Of a stretch of 64,000 nt of DNA, positions 1 to 9,704 are shown one piece after another; within the stretch, counting starts at the first letter, position 1; each line of letters opens with the position of its first letter. The stretch comes from Archangium sp. (GTDB taxonomy: Bacteria > Myxococcota > Myxococcia > Myxococcales > Myxococcaceae), in NCBI GenBank assembly GCA_030681645.1, contig JAUXRX010000002.1:62001-126000 (forward strand), written 5' to 3'. The translations under genes were made by a program, and so were the position numbers. Below the pieces are notes generated by a model. The model had not been told where the DNA came from. It was given only the letters and a program-made list of their open reading frames with translations, and made no database searches.

Positions 1-381
1 ATCAGCGAGTTCCAGCTCTCGCTCGTGACGAAGGGCACCAGCCTCGACTGCGTCGCAGTGCAGAAGGCGTGCATCAAGGACCAGGTCGACGCCACGCGCT
101 TCGTGAAGCTGAAAGACGCCGCGGGGAAAGACACCCAGGCGGTGCGCTTCCCCATCGCGCTCGTGGCGGGCGCCCCCAACACGCAAGACGTGTCGCTCAA
201 AGACGTGCCGCTGGGCAAAGACCTCGCGTTAATCGTCGAGGCCGTCTCGAAAGAAGCCACCCCGCGCCTGGCGGGCAGCTCGTGCAACTACATCAAGGAA
301 CTGACCGCCGGGGCCAACCCGGCCGTGCCGGCGCGAATCGAAGTGCTCAACCCCCGCGCTGGCTGCGACCCGCGGCACTGA
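1..381 (+). CDS. C-terminal fragment of an unrecognised protein
   Basis: The frame is open from base 1 and stops at TGA 379-381, so the gene begins upstream of the window. About 126 residues are visible. Three cysteines and a beta-rich, non-hydrophobic composition would suit an exported or surface domain, but I recognise no family motif. An internal start at 25 is possible, but the open frame upstream of it makes a truncated longer gene more likely. Confidence 0.5.
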   Translation: MSEFQLSLVTKGTSLDCVAVQKACIKDQVDATRFVKLKDAAGKDTQAVRFPIALVAGAPNTQDVSLKDVPLGKDLALIVEAVSKEATPRLAGSSCNYIKELTAGANPAVPARIEVLNPRAGCDPRH

Positions 382-401
382 GCTGCTGGCCTGACCTCCC
401 G

Positions 402-746
402 TCAGACCGGCTTCGTCGGCTTCGCTCCGGGCCTTGCCAGCTTGCCGATCACCTTCTCGATGCGCGTCCTGTCGGCGGGCACGAGGCCCACGAACTGAAC
501 GCCCATGCCCAGTTCCTTGGCCGAGACGATGTCGCCCTCGCAGACGATCTCGTGCGTGTCGGCGGGCAGCGTGAACTTCAACGACACACGCGTGCCCACG
601 GGCAGGGGAATGGTCTGCACGAAGAACGCGCCGCCCACCGAGAGGTTCCCGGCCCGCTGGTAGTACAGCTCACCGTCGCGTTCCGCTTCGATCCAGAGAT
701 CGACGGGGATGCGGGTCTCTTTCCGTTTGTCATTCTCGGAGGCCAT
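402..746 (-). CDS. PilZ domain protein
   Basis: This encodes 114 residues, essentially one PilZ domain. The RxxxR motif is RKETR near residue 8 and the second motif is NLSVGG near residue 34. These two motifs form the cyclic-di-GMP binding site in known PilZ proteins, and the second has Asn where Asp is usual. There is no signal peptide or membrane segment, so it is cytoplasmic. Myxobacteria carry many single-domain PilZ paralogues. The ATG at 746 is chosen because the PilZ fold starts directly after it, while the open frame further upstream runs antisense to the response regulator. It is divergent from the gene at 799 with 52 bp between them, so the promoters probably face away from each other there. 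c-di-GMP binding itself is inferred from the motifs. Confidence 0.85.
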   Translation of the reverse strand: MASENDKRKETRIPVDLWIEAERDGELYYQRAGNLSVGGAFFVQTIPLPVGTRVSLKFTLPADTHEIVCEGDIVSAKELGMGVQFVGLVPADRTRIEKVIGKLARPGAKPTKPV

Positions 747-798
747 GAGGACTCGCGGCTTATGCCATGAGACGACATGCAGTAGGAAGCAGCGCAGC

Positions 799-1476
799 AT
801 GTCGCGAATCCTGGTGATCGAAGACGAGCAGGACCTGGGGACCCTGCTCGAATACAACCTTCGCGCCGACGGGCACGAGGCCGAGGTGGTGCGCAGCGGC
901 GCCGCCGGGGTCTCCAGGGCCAGGAGCTGGAAGCCCGACCTCATCCTCCTCGACCTGATGCTCCCCGACATCGCCGGGGGCGAGGTGGCCCGGCTCCTGC
1001 GCGAGGGCGAGCCGCGGCGCACCCCGATCATCATGGTCACCGCGCGCGGTGAAGAGAGCGACCGGGTGAAGGGTCTCGAGCTCGGCGCCGACGACTACGT
1101 GGTCAAGCCGTTCTCGGTGAAGGAACTGCTGCTTCGGGTCAAGGCCGTGCTGCGCCGGCACTCCGACGAACCCAGGGGCGAGCAGAAGAAGCTGGCCAAG
1201 GGCGCGATCCAGCTCGACGTCGACCGCCACGAGGTGCGCGTCTCTGACAAGCCCGTGGTGCTCACCGCCCTCGAGTTCCGCCTGCTCAAGACCTTCCTCG
1301 AGCGCCCGGGCCGGGTGCAGACCCGCGAGACGCTCCTGTCCGACGTCTGGGGCATCGACGCCGACATCACCACCCGCACCGTCGACACCCACATCAAGCG
1401 CCTGCGCGAAAAGCTGGGCCCCGCCGGAGATGTGATCGAGACCATCCGCGGCGTCGGCTACAAGCTGACCTCATGA
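799..1476 (+). CDS. phoB: PhoB-type response regulator (OmpR family)
   Basis: The product has 225 residues: an N-terminal receiver domain with acidic residues near 8-10, phospho-acceptor Asp52 in LLDLMLPD and a conserved Lys in VVKPF, then a winged-helix DNA-binding domain with the typical TRTVDTHIKRLREKLG and IRGVGYKL signatures. It is followed after 15 bp by a PAS histidine kinase, which makes a classic PhoB-PhoR pair. The ATG at 799 follows a purine-rich AGGAAG. The surrounding polyphosphate genes support a phosphate-starvation role, but the DNA targets are inference. Other OmpR-family regulators share this architecture, so the phoB name rests on context. Confidence 0.85.
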   Translation: MSRILVIEDEQDLGTLLEYNLRADGHEAEVVRSGAAGVSRARSWKPDLILLDLMLPDIAGGEVARLLREGEPRRTPIIMVTARGEESDRVKGLELGADDYVVKPFSVKELLLRVKAVLRRHSDEPRGEQKKLAKGAIQLDVDRHEVRVSDKPVVLTALEFRLLKTFLERPGRVQTRETLLSDVWGIDADITTRTVDTHIKRLREKLGPAGDVIETIRGVGYKLTS

Positions 1477-1491
1477 AGCGGAGCGCCTGAC

Positions 1492-2856
1492 ATGAACCGC
1501 GCGCTGTTGTGGGCCTGGGGCACCTTCGTCGGCCTCGCGGCCTTCGCCCTGACCCTCACCCAGTCGGTCTCGATCTCGCTGGCCGTCGGCCTGGTCGCGG
1601 CGATCTGCGTGTTCGCCGCGGCCGAGCGGGTCGCCCACCAGTGGCAACGGCGCGCCGAGGCGTTCGCCGCCGCCGCGCGGGGCATCTCGGTCGATCCCGG
1701 CGTGGAAGGGGGCGACGACCCCGTCAGGCTCGCCCACGAGGTCCAGGCCGCGTCCATCACCGCCCGCGAAAATGCCCGCAAGCTCTCGGTGCTGCGCGCG
1801 GTGATCGACGGCATGGCCGAGGGCGTGTGGATCACCTCGGAAGACGGCACCGTGGTCGAGCACAACAACGCGCTGAAGGAATTCCTCTACACCGGCCAGG
1901 AGATCGCCGGGCACCGCCCCCGCGATCTGTTCGAGAGCGCCGAGCTGCACGACGCCGTGCAGAAGGCCTGCCGCGAGCACCTCTCGTCGCGCCTCGAGCT
2001 CAACGTCGAGGGCGTGCGGCCCTGCGTGCTCTCGGTGCACGTCTCGCCGCTCGGCCGCGAGCTGGCGGGGTCCTCGGCGGTGTTCTTCGACGTCACCGAG
2101 CTGCGGCGCCTCGAGAAGGTGCGCAAGGACTTCGTCGCCAACGTCTCGCACGAGCTGCGCACCCCCATCACCGCCATCCGCGGCTACGCCGAGACGCTGC
2201 AGTCGGGCGCCATCAACGATCCCGTGGCGGCGCCCAAGATGGTCGACATCATCCACCGTCAGTCCGAGCGCCTGTCCGAGCTGGTGGAAGACCTGCTCGA
2301 GCTCTCCCGCCTCGAGTCCCGCCAGATCCAGCTCGCGGAGAAGCCGGTGGACCTGCTCGAGGCCACCCAGCGTGCGCTCGAGGCGGTGCGCCCGAAGGCC
2401 AAGCCCCGCGGCACGGCGATCGAGGTGCAGGTGCCGCCCAACCTGTTCGTGCTGGGCGATCAGCGGGCCATCGAGCAGATCGTGCTCAACCTCGTCGACA
2501 ACGCCGTGAAGTATTCCCCCCCCAACGGGCGGGTCGAGCTGAGCGCCGTCAGCCACGACGGGCACGTCGAGATGCGGGTGAAGGACAACGGCACCGGCAT
2601 CGAGGCCCGTCACCTGCCCCGCATCTTCGAGCGCTTCTACCGGGTCGACAAAGGCCGCTCGCGCGAGATGGGCGGCACCGGCCTGGGCCTGTCGATCGTC
2701 AAGCACCTCATCACCACCATGAAAGGCGACGTGCGCTGCGAGAGCACGCCGGGCCAGGGCTCGACCTTCTTCATCGAGTTCCTCGTGGCCGACCCCGCCC
2801 AGCCCGCGGCCCCTGCCCCGGCCCCTGAAATCGACTCAGCTCCCGTCGCGCCCTAA
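1492..2856 (+). CDS. phoR: PhoR-like PAS sensor histidine kinase
   Basis: This 454-residue protein has an N-terminal hydrophobic stretch (about 7-43) that looks like one or two membrane segments and almost no periplasmic loop. A linker, a PAS domain (about 95-190) and the kinase core follow. The phosphorylated His220 sits in ANVSHELRTP. The ATP-binding domain shows the N box NLVDNAVKYS, the G1 box DNGTGI and the G2 box GGTGLGL. The lack of a periplasmic sensor matches PhoR-type kinases, which sense phosphate through the Pst transporter and PhoU. The C-terminus is Ala/Pro-rich. It probably phosphorylates the regulator encoded just upstream. Confidence 0.85.
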   Translation: MNRALLWAWGTFVGLAAFALTLTQSVSISLAVGLVAAICVFAAAERVAHQWQRRAEAFAAAARGISVDPGVEGGDDPVRLAHEVQAASITARENARKLSVLRAVIDGMAEGVWITSEDGTVVEHNNALKEFLYTGQEIAGHRPRDLFESAELHDAVQKACREHLSSRLELNVEGVRPCVLSVHVSPLGRELAGSSAVFFDVTELRRLEKVRKDFVANVSHELRTPITAIRGYAETLQSGAINDPVAAPKMVDIIHRQSERLSELVEDLLELSRLESRQIQLAEKPVDLLEATQRALEAVRPKAKPRGTAIEVQVPPNLFVLGDQRAIEQIVLNLVDNAVKYSPPNGRVELSAVSHDGHVEMRVKDNGTGIEARHLPRIFERFYRVDKGRSREMGGTGLGLSIVKHLITTMKGDVRCESTPGQGSTFFIEFLVADPAQPAAPAPAPEIDSAPVAP

Positions 2857-2869
2857 GCTGGCCAGAGCG

Positions 2870-3877
2870 ATGCGCGTCGCGGTGCTGGCTGACATTCATG
2901 GAAACCTCGCCGCTGCCGAAGCGGTGATGGACGACATCCAGCGCCAGTCGCCCGACTACATCGTGGCGGCCGGCGACCTGGCGATGCGCGGCTCACACCC
3001 CGCCGAGACGGTCGATCTCCTGGTCGAGCGCTGCGACGCCCTGTTGATGGGCAACACCGACGCCTACCTCGCGGGCCTCTACCTGGCCGGCGCCTACCGC
3101 GAAGCCGATCACTGGAAGACCGAGCTGCTCGAGTGGACGCGCGCCCAGCTCGGGCCCGAGCGGCTCAAGCTGCTGGGCGAGCTGCCCTTCTCGGTGCGCT
3201 ACTCGCCGCGCCGCGGGCAGGACCTCTTCGTCTGTCACGCGAACCCCAAGAACCTCGAAGAATCGCTCGAGCCCACCCTCGACGAATCGACGGTGCGCCG
3301 CCTGCTGCAGTACGTCGACGCCACCGCGATGGCCTTCGGGCACCTCCACTTTCCCTACCGGCGCCGGGTGGGGAAGCTGGTGATCGCCGACGTCGCCTCG
3401 GCCGGCATTCCGCGCGACGGCGATCTGCGGCCCGCCTGGGGCCTCTTCACCTGGACCCCGCGCGGCTGGCGCGTGCAGATTCGCCGGGTGCGCTACGCCG
3501 TGCGCAAGGCCACCCAGTCGCTCACGGCGCGCAAGGTGCCGGGCGCCCCGCTGCTCATCCACAAGATGATCGAGTGCCGCTACCGCCACCACGCCCTCCT
3601 CGCCGAGGCCGCGCGCCGTCACTCGGGCCTGCCGCCGTACCTCAAGCCTCCCCCCGGCGCCGTGCGCGGGCTCCCCGCCCCCGCCCTGCCCCCCCCTCCC
3701 GGGCTGGTGCCGGGCCCCGGCCAGTCGACCCAGGTCGATGAGGCAGCCGACGAGCTGCTCGCCCACACCACCCTCGAGACCCACGCGCCCGAGCTCACCG
3801 AGCCCAGCGCCGCCAACGACGACGAAGGCGCCGACCAGCACGTCGAAGAGGCCCTCCCCGTCGCCAACGGCGAGTGA
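2870..3877 (+). CDS. calcineurin-like metallophosphoesterase
   Basis: The 335-residue protein starts with the metal-binding motif LADIHGN (Asp8, His10), then GDL at about 34, GNTD at about 61 and GHLHFP at about 157, in the order of YfcE/MJ0936-type metallophosphoesterases. The catalytic part covers roughly residues 1-200. The last 130 residues are Pro/Ala/Glu-rich and probably disordered. It lies 13 bp after the kinase gene and is probably co-transcribed. The substrate cannot be told from sequence. Its place between two phosphate-type regulators suggests a role in phosphate or nucleotide turnover. Confidence 0.75.
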   Translation: MRVAVLADIHGNLAAAEAVMDDIQRQSPDYIVAAGDLAMRGSHPAETVDLLVERCDALLMGNTDAYLAGLYLAGAYREADHWKTELLEWTRAQLGPERLKLLGELPFSVRYSPRRGQDLFVCHANPKNLEESLEPTLDESTVRRLLQYVDATAMAFGHLHFPYRRRVGKLVIADVASAGIPRDGDLRPAWGLFTWTPRGWRVQIRRVRYAVRKATQSLTARKVPGAPLLIHKMIECRYRHHALLAEAARRHSGLPPYLKPPPGAVRGLPAPALPPPPGLVPGPGQSTQVDEAADELLAHTTLETHAPELTEPSAANDDEGADQHVEEALPVANGE

Positions 3878-3878
3878 G

Positions 3879-3896
3879 CTGTCACGAAGTTGTGAC
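3879..3896 (+). promoter_or_regulatory. candidate Pho box / palindromic operator
   Basis: CTGTCAC-GAAG-TTGTGAC gives two 7-bp half sites with a 4-bp spacer, the layout of a Pho box (CTGTCAT-N4-CTGTCAT). The same bases also form a perfect inverted repeat, GTCAC-N6-GTGAC, at 3881-3896. It lies 45 bp before the second PhoB-like gene, which suggests control of that gene by a PhoB paralogue. The factor involved is inferred. Confidence 0.4.
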
Positions 3897-3940
3897 CTCC
3901 CCTCCATGCCCGCGTGGAGGCCGGCGACTACATCCTCGTC

Positions 3941-4648
<708 letters not shown>

Positions 4649-4649
4649 C

Positions 4650-6170
4650 TCACTTCCGGCCGGACAGCGTCACCTGCAGCGACTTGCCGAACACCTCGCG
4701 GAAGAGCTCGACCTCATGCTGCAGATCCCACAGCTCGAGATCGACCGAGTCGCGCGCCTTCACGGTGAGCGCCACGGTGCGCCCCCGCACCTGCGCGCTG
4801 AGCGACTTCACCGGCTGGTGATGGCTGCGATCGAGCGAGTCGGCCACGCGCAAGAGCGTCGCGCACTTGCGCACCAGGCGGAACTCGGCCGGCGTGAGCG
4901 GCGCGAGCAGCTCGTGGGTGGGCTCGGGCTTGGAGCGCCGGTGAAAGCGGGCGATCAGCGCCACCAGCAGCCGTTCCCGCTCGGTCAGCCCGGGGAGATC
5001 GGAGCTCACGATCAGGTAGTGCGTGTGCTTGTGGTGCTTCTGGTAGTTCACCGCGTGCCCGAGGTCGTGCAGCATCGCCGCCACCTCGAGGTAGGGCCGC
5101 GCCGCGGCGGGCAGCTGGTGCAGCGTGGCCAGCTCGTCGAACAGGGTGAGGGCCAGCCGCGAGACCTGCACCCCGTGCTCCTCGCTGAAGGCGAAGCGGC
5201 GGCCCAGCGCCAGCGCCCCGTCGGTCAACGAGCGGTCGTTGACGTCGACTTTCCGGCGCTTGAGGAGATCGTAGAGGATGCCCTCTCGCAGGCCGCGGTC
5301 GACGGCGGTGAGGGTGTGCACCTTGAAGCGCCGCATCACCGCCTCGAGCACCACCGCGCCCGCCACCACGATGTCGGCGCGCCGCGGGTCGAAGCGCTTG
5401 CGGCGCTTCTCGGAATCCATCTCGGCCAGCTGCTCCACCGCCTGCGACACCTCCTGCATGGTGGCGTGGCCGTAACCTTCCGAGCGGGCGAAGGTGACGA
5501 TCGCGCCGATGGTGCCGCTCGAGCCGATCGCGCTGCTGGGGAGCCCCTTGATCGTGCCCTTGATGCGCTCGTTGAGCATCTCGCGCGCGAAGTTGCGCAT
5601 CAGCTCGAGCTTCTTGGGGGTCAGCGTGTCCTTCACCTCGAAGAGCTCGGTGAGCCGCACCGCGCCCAGGTCGAGGCTCCACAGGTCCTTGGGCTGATCT
5701 CCGTTGGCGAAGATGATCTCGGTGCTGCCCCCGCCGATGTCGATGCACAACGAGCGCTGGTGGGGCTGCTTGCCGTGGAGCACGCCCAGGCAGATGAGGC
5801 GCGCCTCTTCACGGCCCGACACCACGTCGAGCGAGAGCTGCGCCTCGCGCTTCACGCGCCTGACGATCTCCTCGCGGTTGCGCGCCTCGCGCAGCGCGCT
5901 GGTCGCCACCGCCCGCACCCTCGCCCCGTAGCGCTTGCACAACGCCGAGTAGCGCCGCAGCGTCGCCACCAGGCGATCGGCCACCTCGCGGGAGATGACG
6001 CCCGAGCGGAACAGCCCCTCACCCGGTCGCACGGGATCGCGCTCGGTGTGCAGCCCCTCGATCGAGCCATCGGGGAGCACCCGGGCCAGCTCGAGCCGCA
6101 CCGCGTTCGTCCCCACGTCGATGGCCCCGAGAATGTCGTCCTGCACTTCGGGTCGCGTCCTTCGGGCCAT
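4650..6170 (-). CDS. ppx: Ppx/GppA exopolyphosphatase
   Basis: The 506-residue protein has the actin-like ATPase fold of the Ppx/GppA family. The first phosphate loop is AIDVGTNAVRLELA near residue 17, the second is CIDIGGGSTEI, and an IGSSGTIGA segment follows. The C-terminal third is an HD-type helical domain with AAMLHDLGHAVNYQ. These enzymes release phosphate from the ends of polyphosphate chains and some hydrolyse pppGpp. It is divergent from ppk with only 36 bp between start codons, so any ppk promoter probably lies inside the first part of ppx. The pairing with ppk supports polyphosphate as the substrate. Confidence 0.9.
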   Translation of the reverse strand: MARRTRPEVQDDILGAIDVGTNAVRLELARVLPDGSIEGLHTERDPVRPGEGLFRSGVISREVADRLVATLRRYSALCKRYGARVRAVATSALREARNREEIVRRVKREAQLSLDVVSGREEARLICLGVLHGKQPHQRSLCIDIGGGSTEIIFANGDQPKDLWSLDLGAVRLTELFEVKDTLTPKKLELMRNFAREMLNERIKGTIKGLPSSAIGSSGTIGAIVTFARSEGYGHATMQEVSQAVEQLAEMDSEKRRKRFDPRRADIVVAGAVVLEAVMRRFKVHTLTAVDRGLREGILYDLLKRRKVDVNDRSLTDGALALGRRFAFSEEHGVQVSRLALTLFDELATLHQLPAAARPYLEVAAMLHDLGHAVNYQKHHKHTHYLIVSSDLPGLTERERLLVALIARFHRRSKPEPTHELLAPLTPAEFRLVRKCATLLRVADSLDRSHHQPVKSLSAQVRGRTVALTVKARDSVDLELWDLQHEVELFREVFGKSLQVTLSGRK

Positions 6171-6206
6171 GCGTCGAAATTACACACCTTGCCGATGTGA
6201 TCCACT

Positions 6207-8417
6207 GTGCCAAAAGAAGGAAAAGGGGTTCTCCAGACCGTGGTCGAACAAAGCAGCACCGACAGGCACCTGTTTCTCAACCGTGAGCTGTCGTGGCTCG
6301 CGTTCAACGAGCGGGTCCTCGCCGAGGCACGCAACCCCACGCTGCCGATGCACGAGCGGATCAAGTTCCTCTCGATCGTCTCGAGCAACCTCGACGAGTT
6401 CTTCATGGTGCGCGTGGCCGGCATCAAGCAGCAGGCCCAGGGCGTGGTGGCCGACCTGCCCGCCGACGGCATGCTGCCCGGCGAGCAGCTCACCGCCATC
6501 GCCGAGCGCACCCACCGCATGTCCGACGAGCAGTACCGGGTGTGGAAGGGCGAGCTGCTGCCCCTGCTCGCCGCCAACGGCCTCACCGTGCTCAGCCGCG
6601 ACGTGCTCACCGCCGAGCAGAAGGCGGCCGCGAAGATCTGGTTCCAGTCGAACGTCTTCCCCGCCCTCACCCCGCTCGCCGTCGACCCGGGCCACCCCTT
6701 CCCCCACCTGCGCAACAAGTCGCTCAACGTCGCGGTGGTGGTGCGGCGCGGCGGCCAGCGCCGCAGGAAGGAACTGGGCGAATCGGCGCTCGCGGTGGTG
6801 CAGGTGCCCTCGGTGCTCCCGCGCCTGGTGCCCATGCCGTCGGCCACCGGCACCGCGTTCCTGCTGCTGGAAGAGCTGATCCTCCTCCACGCTGGCGATC
6901 TCTTCCCCGGCTTCGCGGTCGACCAGGCCTGCGCCTTCCGCCTCACCCGCAACTGGGACCTCGACATCGACGAGGAAGAATCGCAGGACCTGCTCGCGTC
7001 GATCCAGCAGGAGCTGCGGCGGCGCGATCGCGGCGCGGTGGTGCGCCTGGAGATCGATCAGACCGCCTCGCCCGCGCTCGAATCGCAGCTCACCGTCGCG
7101 CTCAAGATCTCGCCCGCTGACGTGTACCGGGTGACCGGCCCACTGCAGCTGCAGGATCTCACCGCGATCAGCGACACCGATCCCCGCCTCGACAACCGGG
7201 TCGAGCCCTTCGTGGCGCAGACGCCGTCGCTCATCGCCAACGCCGACTCGATCCTCCAGCTGGTGGGCCAGCGCGACCTGCTGCTCCACCACCCGTACGA
7301 GTCGTTCGACCCGGTGGTGCGCTTCCTCGAAGAGGCGGCCGACGATCCCAACGTGCTGGCGATCAAGCAGACGCTCTACCGCACCACCGGTGACAGCCCG
7401 GTCGCGCGGGCGCTGGTGCGCGCGTCTGAGAACGGCAAGCAGGTGGCGGTGCTGGTCGAGCTCAAGGCCCGCCTCGACGAGGCCAACAACATCGCCTGGG
7501 CGCGCCGCATGGAAGAGAACGGCGTGCACGTGGTCTACGGCCTCATCGGCCTCAAGACCCACTGCAAGGTGACCCTGGTGGTGCGCCGCGAGGGCAACGG
7601 CATTCGCCGCTACGTGCACCTCGGCACCGGCAACTACAACTCGGCCACCGCGCGCGCGTACACCGACCTCTCGCTCTTCACCGCGCGGCCCGAGATCGCC
7701 GACGACGTCACCGCGCTCTTCAACCTGCTCACCGGGTACTCCACGCAGCCGAACTGGAAGCGCCTGGCCGTGGCGCCCACCACCCTGCAGAGCCGGATCC
7801 TCGAGCTGATCGAGCGCGAGGCGCAGCGGGCCCGCAAGGGCGAGCCGGCGAAGATCACCGCCAAGATGAACGCGCTGGTGGACCCCGTGGTCATCCGCGC
7901 GCTCTACGGCGCCAGCCAGGCCGGCGTGGAGATCGACCTGCTGGTGCGCGGCATCTGCTGCCTGCGGCCGGGCGTGCCGGGGGTGTCCGAAAAGATCCGG
8001 GTGATCTCGGTGGTCGATCGGTTCCTCGAGCACGTGCGCGCCTTCGCGTTCGGCGTGGGCCCCGCAGCCGACGTGTTCATCTCGTCGGCCGACTGGATGC
8101 CGCGAAACTTCCACCGCCGCGTCGAGGTGATGACGCCCGTCGAAGATCCCGCGCTCAAGACGCGCATCCTCGAGGAGGTGCTGGGGCTGGGCCTCAAGGA
8201 CAACGTGAAGGCGCGGCAGCTCCAGAGCGACGGCACCTACCTGCCCATTCCCCTGCAGCTCGACGGGGTCGCGATCCGCAGCCAGTCGGTCATGCTCGAC
8301 GCGGCGCGGCGCAGCGGCCTGGTGGCCGGCGAGCCGGTGCTCCGGCACGTCGCTTCACCCGTGGAGAAGGCCAATGATCCCTCGCGGCTCACCGGAAGCA
8401 GCGGCTCGGCGGCCTAA
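6207..8417 (+). CDS. ppk1: polyphosphate kinase 1
   Basis: The 736-residue length is typical for PPK1, which makes polyphosphate from ATP and runs in reverse. The N-terminal domain shows LNRELSWLAFNERVLAEA and SSNLDEFFMVRVAG. The phospholipase-D-like catalytic domains contain GLKTHCK with His452 as the likely autophosphorylated histidine, and HLGTGNYN. The GTG at 6207 is the first start in frame. A second GTG 33 bp downstream is an alternative. It forms a polyphosphate module with the divergent ppx and the upstream PhoB/PhoR genes. Confidence 0.93.
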   Translation: MPKEGKGVLQTVVEQSSTDRHLFLNRELSWLAFNERVLAEARNPTLPMHERIKFLSIVSSNLDEFFMVRVAGIKQQAQGVVADLPADGMLPGEQLTAIAERTHRMSDEQYRVWKGELLPLLAANGLTVLSRDVLTAEQKAAAKIWFQSNVFPALTPLAVDPGHPFPHLRNKSLNVAVVVRRGGQRRRKELGESALAVVQVPSVLPRLVPMPSATGTAFLLLEELILLHAGDLFPGFAVDQACAFRLTRNWDLDIDEEESQDLLASIQQELRRRDRGAVVRLEIDQTASPALESQLTVALKISPADVYRVTGPLQLQDLTAISDTDPRLDNRVEPFVAQTPSLIANADSILQLVGQRDLLLHHPYESFDPVVRFLEEAADDPNVLAIKQTLYRTTGDSPVARALVRASENGKQVAVLVELKARLDEANNIAWARRMEENGVHVVYGLIGLKTHCKVTLVVRREGNGIRRYVHLGTGNYNSATARAYTDLSLFTARPEIADDVTALFNLLTGYSTQPNWKRLAVAPTTLQSRILELIEREAQRARKGEPAKITAKMNALVDPVVIRALYGASQAGVEIDLLVRGICCLRPGVPGVSEKIRVISVVDRFLEHVRAFAFGVGPAADVFISSADWMPRNFHRRVEVMTPVEDPALKTRILEEVLGLGLKDNVKARQLQSDGTYLPIPLQLDGVAIRSQSVMLDAARRSGLVAGEPVLRHVASPVEKANDPSRLTGSSGSAA

Positions 8418-8518
8418 CCGGCTGTAAAGACGCCCGGCGGACTTGCGCGAGCGGTCGCGAGGTGAGACATGACCAGCAGAGCGTTACACTCGAGCTGACT
8501 CTTTGAAGGAGCACGGCC

Positions 8519-8743
8519 ATGGGCCTGAAGTGGACCGAGATTCTGCTGATTCTCTTCGCGCTGATGCTGCTGTTCGGCGCGTCCCGGTTGCCCCAGATGG
8601 GCTCGTCGCTCGGCGCCGCCATCCGCAACTTCAAGAAGGGCTTCACGAGCGAGGTCGAAGAGAAGACCGACGAGAAGAAGCTGACCGGCACGGAGACCCC
8701 GCCGATCGCTTCGCAGGACAAGGCCGCCAGCAAGCAGAGCTGA
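8519..8743 (+). CDS. tatA: Sec-independent translocase TatA/TatE
   Basis: The 74-residue protein has one N-terminal membrane segment (about 5-22), a hinge FGASRLPQMG, and an amphipathic helix GAAIRNFKKGF, followed by a charged disordered tail. This is the TatA/E family layout. TatA oligomers form the pore through which folded proteins cross the inner membrane. GAAGGAG at 8504-8510 is a good ribosome-binding site for the ATG at 8519. No tatB or tatC lies nearby, so the partners are encoded elsewhere. Confidence 0.9.
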   Translation: MGLKWTEILLILFALMLLFGASRLPQMGSSLGAAIRNFKKGFTSEVEEKTDEKKLTGTETPPIASQDKAASKQS

Positions 8744-8771
8744 GCGCTGGCTGCAGCCTGACGCACGGACG

Positions 8772-8803
8772 CGCCGCGACTCCTCTGTCCGAGGGGCGCG
8801 GCG
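8772..8803. terminator. hairpin between convergent genes
   Basis: A 7-bp GC stem, CGCCGCG at 8772-8778 pairing with CGCGGCG at 8797-8803, has further CTCCT/AGGGG pairing inside. It lies between the ends of tatA and the TPR gene. There is no clear T-run on either side, so bidirectional termination is likely but not certain. Confidence 0.5.
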
Positions 8804-8809
8804 TTCGCC

Positions 8810-9598
8810 TTACTTGAGCTCTTTGTCGATGGTCGCGGCGAGCACCTTCGACCACGCCTTGATGCGGCGGGCCTCGGGCGGATCGTACGCGTCGGAGCCG
8901 TTGAGCGCCTTGTCGATGGCCACCTTCGCGCCCTTCGCGTCGCCGTCCTTGAGCAGCGTGTCGGCCAGGAAGTAGTAGTTGCGCAGGTGCTCGGGGTGCT
9001 TGTCGATCGACTTCTGCAGCTCGAGCTTCGACTTGGCCAGGTCACGCTTCGGCCAGGGCAGTTCCCAGTGGTAGCGGCCCTTCGCCGTGCGGCCGCCGTA
9101 GCGATCGAACGCCTCGTTGGCCTTGAGGGAGAACTCGAGGTTCTCCACGAACTGGCCCTCGAGCCCGTCGGAAAGCGCCTTCAAGATGCCCACGGCCTGC
9201 GAATAGGCGCCGATGTTGATCGCCGTGAAGTAGTGGCCCTCGGCGCCTTCGGGCTTCGCCTCGACCGCCCGCTTGGCGTAGTTCCAGCCTTCCTTGGCGG
9301 TCTGCTTCTTGAGCTTCTCCTCGGTGAGGCCGTCGGCGACGAACCAGCGAATGCGGGCCGCCCGCCAGAGGATGTCGTAGTCCTTCGGGAAGGCCTTGAG
9401 CCCCTCGCGGATCACGTCGTCGTGGAGCTTCCCTGAGTCGGCGCTGTCGCGCGTCTTCCAGAGCTCGTCGAGTTTGGCCGAGAAGCTGGCGGCGTCGGCC
9501 GCAGCGGGGGCCGGCGCGGCCTCAGCGGGCGCACCGGCGTCCTGAGCGAGGGCCGGGAGGGACCACGACAGCGCAACGAGGAGCGTGAGGAGTCGCAT
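8810..9598 (-). CDS. exported TPR-like protein
   Basis: This encodes 262 residues with a clean signal peptide (about 1-18, ALAQ cleavage site), an Ala/Pro-rich linker, then a helical domain resembling tetratricopeptide repeats: KAFPKDYDILWRAARI, VEAKPEGAEGHYFTA and KHPEHLRNYYFLADTLL. The spacing recalls the periplasmic TatT/T-component class of TPR proteins linked with TRAP transporters, but no transporter is nearby. The likely location is periplasmic. Its function is unknown. Confidence 0.65.
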   Translation of the reverse strand: MRLLTLLVALSWSLPALAQDAGAPAEAAPAPAAADAASFSAKLDELWKTRDSADSGKLHDDVIREGLKAFPKDYDILWRAARIRWFVADGLTEEKLKKQTAKEGWNYAKRAVEAKPEGAEGHYFTAINIGAYSQAVGILKALSDGLEGQFVENLEFSLKANEAFDRYGGRTAKGRYHWELPWPKRDLAKSKLELQKSIDKHPEHLRNYYFLADTLLKDGDAKGAKVAIDKALNGSDAYDPPEARRIKAWSKVLAATIDKELK

Positions 9599-9604
9599 GG
9601 GCGC

Positions 9605-9704
9605 GGATGCTGCCCGTCTGCGTGGAAAAAGAGAGAGAAAAAGTGAAGACGGCCCCCGGAGTCCGCTCAGCCGAGCGAAGTCGAGGGCCCGCCTTCGAGA
9701 CTGC
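9605..9704 (-). terminator. hairpin and T-rich tract after the sigma factor gene
   Basis: Read on the minus strand, a GGCCC/GGGCC stem encloses a smaller CGCTC/GAGCG stem and is followed by GTCTTCACTTTTTC and another T-run. That suits an intrinsic terminator for the leftward operon. The stem contains GAGCGAAGTCGAGGG, which is also part of the large inverted repeat at 50022-50088, so it may be a dispersed repeat. Confidence 0.4.
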
